The translations under genes and the position numbers were made by a program. This document shows positions 8,457 to 15,152 of a stretch of DNA of 64,000 bases, in pieces. The stretch is from Devosia sp. (lineage in GTDB: Bacteria > Pseudomonadota > Alphaproteobacteria > Rhizobiales > Devosiaceae): assembly GCF_025809055.1 (NCBI RefSeq), contig NZ_CP075529.1:868001-932000 (forward strand), in the 5' to 3' direction. How positions within the stretch are numbered: the stretch's first letter is position 1; every line of letters starts with the position of its first letter. The notes under the pieces are model-generated. The model was not told where the DNA came from. It ran no database searches and saw only the letters and a program-made list of their open reading frames with translations.

Positions 8457-8501
8457 GTGACCAAAAAAACAGCAGAAACGCCCACGAAAAAGGCATTCTA
8501 G
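8457..8501 (+). CDS. Possible 14-codon leader peptide
   Basis: A GTG at 8457 lies 6 bases after a near-ideal AAGGAGGAGG and opens a frame encoding MTKKTAETPTKKAF, ending in TAG at 8501. The Shine-Dalgarno is stronger than that of most genes in the locus, which is why the frame is listed. It ends about 108 bases before the IspD-like gene. It could be a translated leader or a chance frame in an AT-rich region. The peptide is Lys/Thr-rich with no recognisable family. Confidence 0.25.
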   Translation: MTKKTAETPTKKAF

Positions 8502-8609
8502 CATTAGACCAAAATTCAGCTTGCACTGTCGGGCAGCACATTGGATTAAGTCTGCCACCCGAAGTGTTGCAGCGTGCAACCGCCAGAAAAACCAACGGTC
8601 GGAGATATC

Positions 8610-9296
8610 ATGGACAAACTGGACATCCTTTTGCTCAGCGGTGGCATGGGAACAAGAGTTGGCGCGGCTGTTCCAAAACAACTCCTGAAACTCCATGGCG
8701 TACCGATCCTTGTCTATTCGCTACGCGAAATCGACAAACTTGAGCGGATAAACAATATCATCCTGAACTATCCGGGCGAATGGCTGGATGAATACCAAAG
8801 CATCATCACAAACTACGCAATAAAGAAGAACGTAATATTCGTGCCTGCAGGCGATAGTCGGCAATCTTCGGTAAGCTTGATGCTGGACAAGGTTACGACC
8901 AATAACATTCTCATTCATGAGGCAGCCCGGCCATTCGTTACGGCCAGAAACTACGAAGAAATTATTGAATCCACGCACCAGAATGTTACGTTCGGCCTGG
9001 CAATACCCTTCTCGGTGGCCAAGATAGACCACGCGACTCAGCGAATTTCGAGCAACGTTGACCGAAGCACGCTGCTCAATATACAGCTACCGCAGAAGTT
9101 TAACTTCGAGGACTTGAAGCGCGCCCATGAGTTTGCCACTCAGCAGGGCCGAGACCATACCGAGGACACGTCGATGCTTGTCGATATCGGTCTTGACGTC
9201 CACACGCTGCAGGGATCGTCACGCAATATCAAGGTGACGACCCCGGAAGATCTGGCGGTAGCCAACATCCTAGCTGAAAAACTGGACACTCTATAA
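8610..9296 (+). CDS. IspD/TarI-family cytidylyltransferase (probable D-ribitol-5-phosphate cytidylyltransferase)
   Basis: 228 residues from the ATG at 8610, which has GGAG 6 bases upstream. An upstream in-frame ATG at 8574 lacks both. The N-terminus has LLLSGGMGTRVGAAVPKQLL, the CTP-binding loop with catalytic Arg/Lys of IspD-like enzymes, and residues near 95-105 read ILIHEAARPFV. The next gene is an SDR reductase. In Haemophilus Bcs1 the same pair is fused and makes CDP-ribitol from ribulose 5-phosphate, so TarI is favoured over the isoprenoid enzyme IspD. Base composition is more AT-rich than neighbouring genes, which suggests acquisition from another source. Confidence 0.75.
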   Translation: MDKLDILLLSGGMGTRVGAAVPKQLLKLHGVPILVYSLREIDKLERINNIILNYPGEWLDEYQSIITNYAIKKNVIFVPAGDSRQSSVSLMLDKVTTNNILIHEAARPFVTARNYEEIIESTHQNVTFGLAIPFSVAKIDHATQRISSNVDRSTLLNIQLPQKFNFEDLKRAHEFATQQGRDHTEDTSMLVDIGLDVHTLQGSSRNIKVTTPEDLAVANILAEKLDTL

Positions 9297-9297
9297 G

Positions 9298-10002
9298 ATG
9301 AGTCATAAGACCGCATTTGTAACCGGTGCGTCTCGCGGCATTGGTGCCGCGATTGCAAGGAAAATCCTGACCGAGGGATACGGGCGCCTCTACGTGGCCG
9401 CTCGTGACACCGACAGATTCGCAGAAACCATCCTGATGCTCAGGGCCGCCTGCAAGGACGGTCAGGAGGTCGTGCCCATCTATGGCGACTTCTCAAAATT
9501 GGACGATGTTCAGGAAGCGGTAAAACAGGTTCTCGCGCGAAAAGAGAACATAGACGTTCTCGTCAACAACGCAGGTTTCACCGCTCCGAATTCCATCTTC
9601 GAAGCGACTGTCGACGAGCTTGAGCAGACGTTCGCGGTGAACTTGCGGGCGCCTTTCTACATCGTCCAGCAGATGCTCCGGGAAGGCAACACGTTCACGC
9701 ATATTGTGAACATTGCCTCGACCGCAGGGGTGAAGGGTCGGGCCGGTTGGGCCACGTACTCCGCATCCAAGGCCGCCATGATCTCCTTCTCGGAATCGAT
9801 CCGCGAGGAGCTCGCGCCGCTGGGAACACGCGTGATCTGCCTCTCTCCTGGGCGTTGCGCGACCGACCTGCGCCGTACGCTTGCGCCGGAAGAGGATCCG
9901 ACCACCATCATGCAACCCGAAAGCGTCGCCGACGTCGTGGCTTTGACGATCTCGGCAGAGGGTCGATTCATGGACACAGAGAATATCGTGGTGAGACTGT
10001 AG
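9298..10002 (+). CDS. SDR-family reductase, probable ribulose-5-phosphate reductase partner of the TarI-like enzyme
   Basis: 234 residues, classical short-chain dehydrogenase. It has TGASRGIG at 9-16 (NAD(P) binding), NNAG at 90-93 and the catalytic triad S141, Y154, K158 (YSASK). Its ATG follows the TarI-like stop by one base and its stop precedes the TagF-like ATG by one base, so the three are tightly coupled. In TarI/TarJ and Bcs1 systems a reductase makes ribitol 5-phosphate from ribulose 5-phosphate for CDP activation. TarJ itself is a medium-chain enzyme, whereas the Bcs1 reductase domain is SDR, as here. Substrate is inferred from that precedent. Confidence 0.75.
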   Translation: MSHKTAFVTGASRGIGAAIARKILTEGYGRLYVAARDTDRFAETILMLRAACKDGQEVVPIYGDFSKLDDVQEAVKQVLARKENIDVLVNNAGFTAPNSIFEATVDELEQTFAVNLRAPFYIVQQMLREGNTFTHIVNIASTAGVKGRAGWATYSASKAAMISFSESIREELAPLGTRVICLSPGRCATDLRRTLAPEEDPTTIMQPESVADVVALTISAEGRFMDTENIVVRL

Positions 10003-10003
10003 C

Positions 10004-11404
10004 ATGCGCGGATTGAAGCGTTTCGTCAGGAATGGACTGATCGGCCTGCTCGCTCTCGCTTTGCTGTTCCCGTTCTTTCTGCTCGCCCTCATAACGTTGC
10101 CGCTGCTGCTCCTCCTGGCTGGAGTTGCGGTACTTACGCCTGCGGTTCGAAAGAAAATTTCCAAAGGAATTCCCAAGTGGAATTCCAAGAAATTCAATGG
10201 AACGGCCAAGAAACTGGCGAACAAGCACATTCTGCCAAAGCTGTATCCGGCTACAACGCGAGTTATGTCTCACTATGACTTCATAGTGTATTTCGACGGA
10301 CCGTTGGGCGCCACCTATCAGGTAAAGATGTGGGACCCGTTTTTTTCGCGGCTTGGCGGCAGTTACGTGATTGCCACAAGAGAACTTCCGAACCATATCG
10401 ACCTGGTGCGCTCTGGCTACAACTCGATGTTCGTGAAGACGCTCTCGGTGGTGGATCAGTTGTCCCGTTCCGGCGCGAAGACGGTATTCTACACCAACAA
10501 CAGCGTGAAAAACTCACAGATGGTTCGCCATCGCCATCTCACCCATGTGCAGTTGCTGCATGGTGACAGCGACAAACCGTCGAGCTTTAATCCGGTTACC
10601 ACGATGTTCGACATCGTCGGGGTCGCGGGCCAGTTGGGTATAGACCGCTACCTCAACAACGGCGTTCCCATCCTTCCGGAGAAATTTAGGATCATCAGCC
10701 GGCCACAATGCGGCGAGCTCGGCGTGGCCACGGAGCCCACCAAGGTCATCAAGACCGTGTTCTACGCGACCACCTGGAGGGATCACAACAACGGTGACGA
10801 TGCAGGCTCGATCGAGAACGCGTACCACGCCGTTCAACAACTGGTTGAAAATGGCTACCGCGTAATTTTCCGCCCGCATCCCTACAGCATGAAGAGCAGC
10901 GTCGACAAAGCCACGATCGAGCGAATCTGTGAGTTCTTCGATAACAGCGAGGCCGACGTTGGATTTTACTGCGGTATAGCCGGGAAGAAAAATGGCCTGA
11001 TGACCATCGCCGAGTGCATCAACGAATCGGACGCGATGTTGTCAGACGTCACCAGCGTGCTGTCCGACTGGCTGTACTCGAACAAGCCATACTTCATCAT
11101 TGATCCGCTCAATGACCACGCAGCCCTGATTGCACAGAACCCGGTGGTACGGGCAGCCTACTATGTTGACCGGGAAATGAGCCAGTTGGCAAAGCCACTT
11201 GGAGAGATTTCCAAGGGAGATCATCTCTTCGATGAACGCGTCCGGCTCAGAAAGTATGTGCTGGGCGTCGATCTGGACGAGAGCCCGGTGGACCTGTTCG
11301 TTTCCACGATGAAAGACGTCATGCAGAATTACGACAAGGACGCTGTGGCTGCGGAACGCATCAAGAAAGAATACGGAAATCGCTCCATTGAAGCCAGCAT
11401 CTGA
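10004..11404 (+). CDS. CDP-glycerol/CDP-ribitol polyol-phosphate transferase (TagF/TarL-like)
   Basis: 466 residues. The N-terminus (about 11-46) is a long hydrophobic stretch, enough for one or two membrane helices, followed by a basic region. The catalytic part has the marks of the TagB/TagF family: HGDSDK at 186-191, FYATTWRD at 253-260, RPHPYS at 290-295 and SDVTSVLSDWLYSNKP from 347. These enzymes move glycerol- or ribitol-phosphate from a CDP donor to a growing chain, as in teichoic acids and in some Gram-negative capsules. Between a CDP-ribitol pair and a TagD-like gene it is the natural user of both donors. Whether it primes or polymerises is not visible. Confidence 0.85.
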   Translation: MRGLKRFVRNGLIGLLALALLFPFFLLALITLPLLLLLAGVAVLTPAVRKKISKGIPKWNSKKFNGTAKKLANKHILPKLYPATTRVMSHYDFIVYFDGPLGATYQVKMWDPFFSRLGGSYVIATRELPNHIDLVRSGYNSMFVKTLSVVDQLSRSGAKTVFYTNNSVKNSQMVRHRHLTHVQLLHGDSDKPSSFNPVTTMFDIVGVAGQLGIDRYLNNGVPILPEKFRIISRPQCGELGVATEPTKVIKTVFYATTWRDHNNGDDAGSIENAYHAVQQLVENGYRVIFRPHPYSMKSSVDKATIERICEFFDNSEADVGFYCGIAGKKNGLMTIAECINESDAMLSDVTSVLSDWLYSNKPYFIIDPLNDHAALIAQNPVVRAAYYVDREMSQLAKPLGEISKGDHLFDERVRLRKYVLGVDLDESPVDLFVSTMKDVMQNYDKDAVAAERIKKEYGNRSIEASI

Positions 11405-11486
11405 TTGAGTCATGCTGGCAGCCAGTTCTCTGGCACGACAATCACCCTAAATACGACTGACGAAATGTGGGGAGAGTACATAGACC

Positions 11487-11888
11487 ATGAGTGAACGGGT
11501 AATTCTCACCTATGGAACTTTTGACCTGTTCCACATTGGCCATGTCCGGCTTTTGGAGCGAGCCAGGGCTCTAGGCGACAGGCTGGTAGTCGGCCTGTCC
11601 ACCGACGAGTTCAACGAGGCCAAGGGCAAGAAGGCGACGTACAGCTATCAGGACCGCGAGGAAATCTTGAGGTCAGTCAGGTTCGTCAGCGACGTGTTTC
11701 CGGAACGGACCTGGGAGCAGAAAGTTCAGGATATTCAGCGCATTGCTGCAGATGTCTTTGTGATGGGTGACGACTGGGCCGGCAAGTTTGACGACCTGAG
11801 CCAGTATTGCGACGTGGTCTATCTCAGCCGTACTCCGGACATCTCGTCATCGATCGTCCGGAATTCCCTGCGTATTGCTGCGGCGTAA
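11487..11888 (+). CDS. TagD-like glycerol-3-phosphate (or related) cytidylyltransferase
   Basis: 133 residues, the normal size for TagD. TYGTFDLFHIGH at 8-19 holds the HxGH nucleotide site, MGDDWAGKFD lies near 91-100 and a RTPDISSSIVR segment near the end is the second signature block. TagD makes CDP-glycerol and pyrophosphate from CTP and glycerol 3-phosphate for polyol-phosphate polymers. It follows the TagF-like gene after an 82-base gap, with GGGGAG upstream of its ATG. The same fold is fused to PEP mutase in the divergent operon, so a phosphonate or another phospho-alcohol as substrate cannot be excluded. Confidence 0.85.
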   Translation: MSERVILTYGTFDLFHIGHVRLLERARALGDRLVVGLSTDEFNEAKGKKATYSYQDREEILRSVRFVSDVFPERTWEQKVQDIQRIAADVFVMGDDWAGKFDDLSQYCDVVYLSRTPDISSSIVRNSLRIAAA

Positions 11889-11897
11889 GCACCATCC

Positions 11898-13226
11898 ATG
11901 AGATCCATTTTGCAAGCCGCCTATCGGCGGATGCCCCGGGGCGTGCGGTCCAGTTTGCGCGATTTGGGCGTGGCGCACTTTGCCAAGTCAGTTCTGTCCG
12001 GTGGCTCTATCCCGCTTTGGCGCGACGGCACGCGGCGCGAGGCCGAAACTCTGTTCAAGACGGCCAAGGAAGCCCTGCAGTCAGGCGACCTGTCCGCAGC
12101 CGGCGCCCAGGTTCGCGCAGCGCTTGACCAGTACCCGGACTATGGCCGCTTCCATCGCCTGGCGGCCGAAGTGGCGTTTCGGCAGGGCCGCAGCGATGAA
12201 GCATTGGCCAGTGCCAGAAACGCCCTGCTGCTTGGCACGGCCGACCGGGAAACCGCCCTGCTCACCATCCGCCTCGCCATTGAACGCGGTGTACCGACGC
12301 CAGAAATACTCGCGCTGCTCAAGGGCATGTCGTCGGCCGGTTTCTGGGAAGCCTGCAAGAGCTGTGACCGCCCGGACTTGTTTCAGGCCCTGCTCGACCA
12401 GTCGACTGCGTCTGATGGAGCTATCAGTTACAAGCTGGTGCGCCCGCTGACAGTTGCGGCCACCCGCGTCGAGAATTTTTCGGCCGCTCGTTCTATTGTT
12501 ATCAAGGGGTTCGAGGCGTTTCTCAAAGCGGATCGGAAAGCAGACAGCGGCATGCGTGGTTCGCTGGGCCCTGCAGGCCTGACCGCTCTTGAGGATGCGG
12601 CCGAAACCCTCAACGCAGCCGGCATCCGCTTTTTTGCCGCTGCCGGCACCGCATTGGGAATAGTGCGGGAAGGCGCCCCCCTCAAGCACGATGTGGACAT
12701 CGACATTGGCATTTTTGAAGAGGACTTCGATCGCCAGCGTCTCACCGACATTTTCCTGATCGACCCACGCTTCTGGCCCGACGCTCCGCATGACAAGAGC
12801 CCGAAGATCGGCCTAAAGCACAAGTCCGGTGCAAGCATCGATCTCTTCCTGTTCCGCAAGGAAGGCGATGCCTACTACCACGATGGCGTCTTTGTGCGCT
12901 GGCGCAACGATATTTTTGAGCTGGAACCCCGCAAGGTGGGGCGCGCGACAGTCAAAATTCCCGCCAATGCCGATCACTACCTCACCGAAAACTATGGTGA
13001 CTGGCGCGTGCCGGACAAGACGTTCGATGCCTTTGTGTCGGGCCCGAACCGTGAGATTACCTGGCCCGACTACTATGGCGTCCATCTTCTGAGGGCGGCG
13101 TTCATCGCCTATACCAACGGCAATATGGAGAAATTCCACTATATGGCCGATCAGGTGCAGCAAGACACTTCGATACCCCCTGCTGAAAAAGCCTTCATCG
13201 GCCGGATCGTGGAGATGGCATCGTGA
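11898..13226 (+). CDS. LicD-family phosphotransferase with N-terminal helical-repeat extension
   Basis: 442 residues. Residues about 45-215 are Ala/Leu-rich and helical, with a TPR-like stretch at 46-112. The C-terminal LicD domain starts near 225, with AAGTALGIVREGAPLKHDVD at 248-267 leading into IDIGIFEED (usual WDxDID present as HDVDID), and ends with YLTENYGDWRVPD. The fold transfers phosphoryl-type groups from cytidylylated donors. The extension may bind a partner or the glycan. It starts 9 bases after the TagD-like gene and overlaps the next LicD gene by 4 bases (GTGA). Confidence 0.82.
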   Translation: MRSILQAAYRRMPRGVRSSLRDLGVAHFAKSVLSGGSIPLWRDGTRREAETLFKTAKEALQSGDLSAAGAQVRAALDQYPDYGRFHRLAAEVAFRQGRSDEALASARNALLLGTADRETALLTIRLAIERGVPTPEILALLKGMSSAGFWEACKSCDRPDLFQALLDQSTASDGAISYKLVRPLTVAATRVENFSAARSIVIKGFEAFLKADRKADSGMRGSLGPAGLTALEDAAETLNAAGIRFFAAAGTALGIVREGAPLKHDVDIDIGIFEEDFDRQRLTDIFLIDPRFWPDAPHDKSPKIGLKHKSGASIDLFLFRKEGDAYYHDGVFVRWRNDIFELEPRKVGRATVKIPANADHYLTENYGDWRVPDKTFDAFVSGPNREITWPDYYGVHLLRAAFIAYTNGNMEKFHYMADQVQQDTSIPPAEKAFIGRIVEMAS

Positions 13227-14245
13227 CACCACGTGACCTTTTGCTGGCCCGCCTGGCGCAGGCCGTCCCGAGCGCTAAGGCCCTGACGCACGCCCAGTTC
13301 GCGCTTGAGCATGGTCTCGATGCCGAAGCCCGCCAAATCCTGGTCAGCGGCATCCGCAACAAGGGCTGGACCCGCAGCAGCCTCTGGAGCCTGCTGCCAT
13401 CGACGATGAACGAGGCGTCGGACTATTGGGAAATTCGCGCTCTCTACATGGCGGCGCCGAAGAACGCCAAATCACTGCCGGCGGCTCTGCGCGCCGTGGC
13501 CCGCGCGGCCTGCATGGCCAATCTGCACGATGAGGCCCGCCTGCTGTTGCGCCGCATGTGCCTCAATGCGCGACCGCTACCGAAAATAGCCGAGGAAGGC
13601 GAAGGCGATTTTTCAAAGCGCGCGGCCGTAGCGCTCGCCGACCTTCGCCAGTCCTGTGTGGTTTTTGGCACCACGCCCTTCCTCATCAGCGGAACGCTGC
13701 TTGGCTATGTGCGGGAAGGCGCCATCATCGGTTGGGACAAGGATATCGATGTCGGCGTTTTCGGTACGGCGGAATCCCTGGGCGAGTTGGGCGAAAAGCT
13801 GGCCGCCAACAGCGCTTTCCACGTGCGCCGCATCGATTTCGTCGAAAAACGCCTTCGCGTGCGGCATTGGAACGGGGTCGATGTCGACATTTTCCTGCAC
13901 TACCAGGAAGGCGACAAAGTCTGGCACGACGGCAGCGTGACGCGATGGTGGAATTCCCCCTTCGAGCTGAAAACCGTGGAGTTCATCGGCGTCGAGCAAT
14001 CCGTGCCTGTCGACCCGGAGCGCTACCTTGAAGAAAACTACGGTAACTGGCGGGTTCCTGACCCCCATTTTGACGCGCGCTACGACACGCCAAACCTTGA
14101 AGTCACCGACACGGACTACCGGGACAGCCTGCTGTACTTTTCTCTGGCGGACGCGATCCGCAAGGGCAATGAAATCAAGAAACAGCGCTACAAGGATATG
14201 CTGCTCGAGATCGACAGCCACAAGGCCTGGCTCGCGCGGATCTGA
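13223..14245 (+). CDS. LicD-family phosphotransferase with N-terminal extension
   Basis: 340 residues from a GTG that overlaps the preceding stop. Residues 1-130 are helical and unlike the catalytic domain. The LicD signature lies at 157-178: GTLLGYVREGAIIGWDKDID then VGVF, complete with the WDxDID metal site. The C-terminal YLEENYGNWRVPDP is shared with the upstream paralogue, so the two probably arose by duplication. This is the fourth LicD protein of the locus. Likely role: transfer of an alditol phosphate or phosphonate to the surface glycan. The donor is not determined. Confidence 0.82.
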   Translation: MTPRDLLLARLAQAVPSAKALTHAQFALEHGLDAEARQILVSGIRNKGWTRSSLWSLLPSTMNEASDYWEIRALYMAAPKNAKSLPAALRAVARAACMANLHDEARLLLRRMCLNARPLPKIAEEGEGDFSKRAAVALADLRQSCVVFGTTPFLISGTLLGYVREGAIIGWDKDIDVGVFGTAESLGELGEKLAANSAFHVRRIDFVEKRLRVRHWNGVDVDIFLHYQEGDKVWHDGSVTRWWNSPFELKTVEFIGVEQSVPVDPERYLEENYGNWRVPDPHFDARYDTPNLEVTDTDYRDSLLYFSLADAIRKGNEIKKQRYKDMLLEIDSHKAWLARI

Positions 14246-14331
14246 ACGGCGACGGCGCCGGTATGACCGCCTGAATATCCGCTTTGTGGTTGCGTTTTCT
14301 CCGAGGGCATGACCTAAGAGGTGCCGCTGCG

Positions 14332-15147
14332 ATGACGGACCCGACTGTGAATTTCTTCAGATACCTCAATTTTCTGGCGCGAATGTCCCGCTGGGCAATG
14401 CTTGGCGGCACGGTGGGCTACTGGACTGCCGCAGCGGCACTGGCCTCGTCCCGCCTGTTGCAGACCGTGGCCCTGTTCCTGCCCATCAAGTTGCTGATGC
14501 TGCTCTCCGGCAGCAGCGCGCCGTCCATCCTGCAGCTCGTGCCGATTGATCCGAACGTACTGATCCTGATCATGATGGGTTGCGTTCCAGTGCTGTATAT
14601 CGGCTCGATCCTTGCAACGGCCATCTTCCAGCGCATGATGGACAAGCCCCCGGCTGCGAAAATCCCGCCCGTCGATGGCGACCCGGTCAATCTCAAGCTG
14701 TTTCTGCGCCTCCGCGACACCCTGGTGCGCAATTCCGCTGATCTGCTCGTCCTGGTTGTCGGTACCATTGCAATAACGATAGCCCACTGGCCCTTTGCGC
14801 TCATCACGCTTGTGGTGCTCGCGGGCTACGCCTTCGTCCTTGAAATCTACGTCTTTGCGAACATGCGCCCGCGGCACACGTTCCTGAAGCTGAAGCCGAC
14901 ACAGGTTATTGAATACAGCCGGACATTCGTGTTCATCGCGCTCTTCGGCGTTCTCGCCTATCTGGTGTTCCAGTGGCATCTGAACGTCTATCTGGCCATC
15001 CTGTGCCTGCTCGTCTGCAGGCTCATGACCCAGGGCGTGCAGCGGTTCTTCAATTCGGCGCTAAAACTCCGGCAGACGCATTCCAAATGGATCCTGCCAC
15101 CCGAAAAGCGCAAGCCCAAGGCCGTTGCCGACACACCTGCCGCCTGA
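14332..15147 (+). CDS. Polytopic membrane protein of unknown function in the glycan locus
   Basis: 271 residues from the ATG at 14332, which has AAGAGG about 9 bases upstream. A longer frame from 14284 lacks a ribosome-binding site. Hydrophobic segments at about 30-70, 75-100, 140-160, 163-185 and 200-240 predict five or six membrane helices. The C-terminus is basic and Pro/Ala-rich. I do not recognise a family. It is the last gene of the rightward operon, convergent with the next gene 5 bases away, so it probably serves assembly or export of the polymer. It is too small and too poor in helices for a standard Wzx or Wzy. Confidence 0.7.
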   Translation: MTDPTVNFFRYLNFLARMSRWAMLGGTVGYWTAAAALASSRLLQTVALFLPIKLLMLLSGSSAPSILQLVPIDPNVLILIMMGCVPVLYIGSILATAIFQRMMDKPPAAKIPPVDGDPVNLKLFLRLRDTLVRNSADLLVLVVGTIAITIAHWPFALITLVVLAGYAFVLEIYVFANMRPRHTFLKLKPTQVIEYSRTFVFIALFGVLAYLVFQWHLNVYLAILCLLVCRLMTQGVQRFFNSALKLRQTHSKWILPPEKRKPKAVADTPAA

Positions 15148-15152
15148 TCCGG

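Larger units (their letters stand above)
8353..8609. promoter_or_regulatory. Divergent promoter region between the phosphonate and polyol-phosphate operons
   Basis: 257 bases separate two head-to-head operons, so both promoters should lie here. The stretch is clearly more AT-rich than the surroundings. It holds a 15-base palindrome at 8393-8407, a strong AAGGAGGAGG ribosome-binding-like sequence near 8441-8450 in front of a tiny reading frame, and the GGAG ribosome-binding site of the IspD-like gene at 8601. I could not fix -35/-10 elements with confidence. Confidence 0.5.

Noticed and set aside
7123..8460. 445-codon plus-strand frame opposite the PEP mutase fusion
   Set aside because: Shadow frame: the opposite strand has full catalytic motifs and operon coupling.
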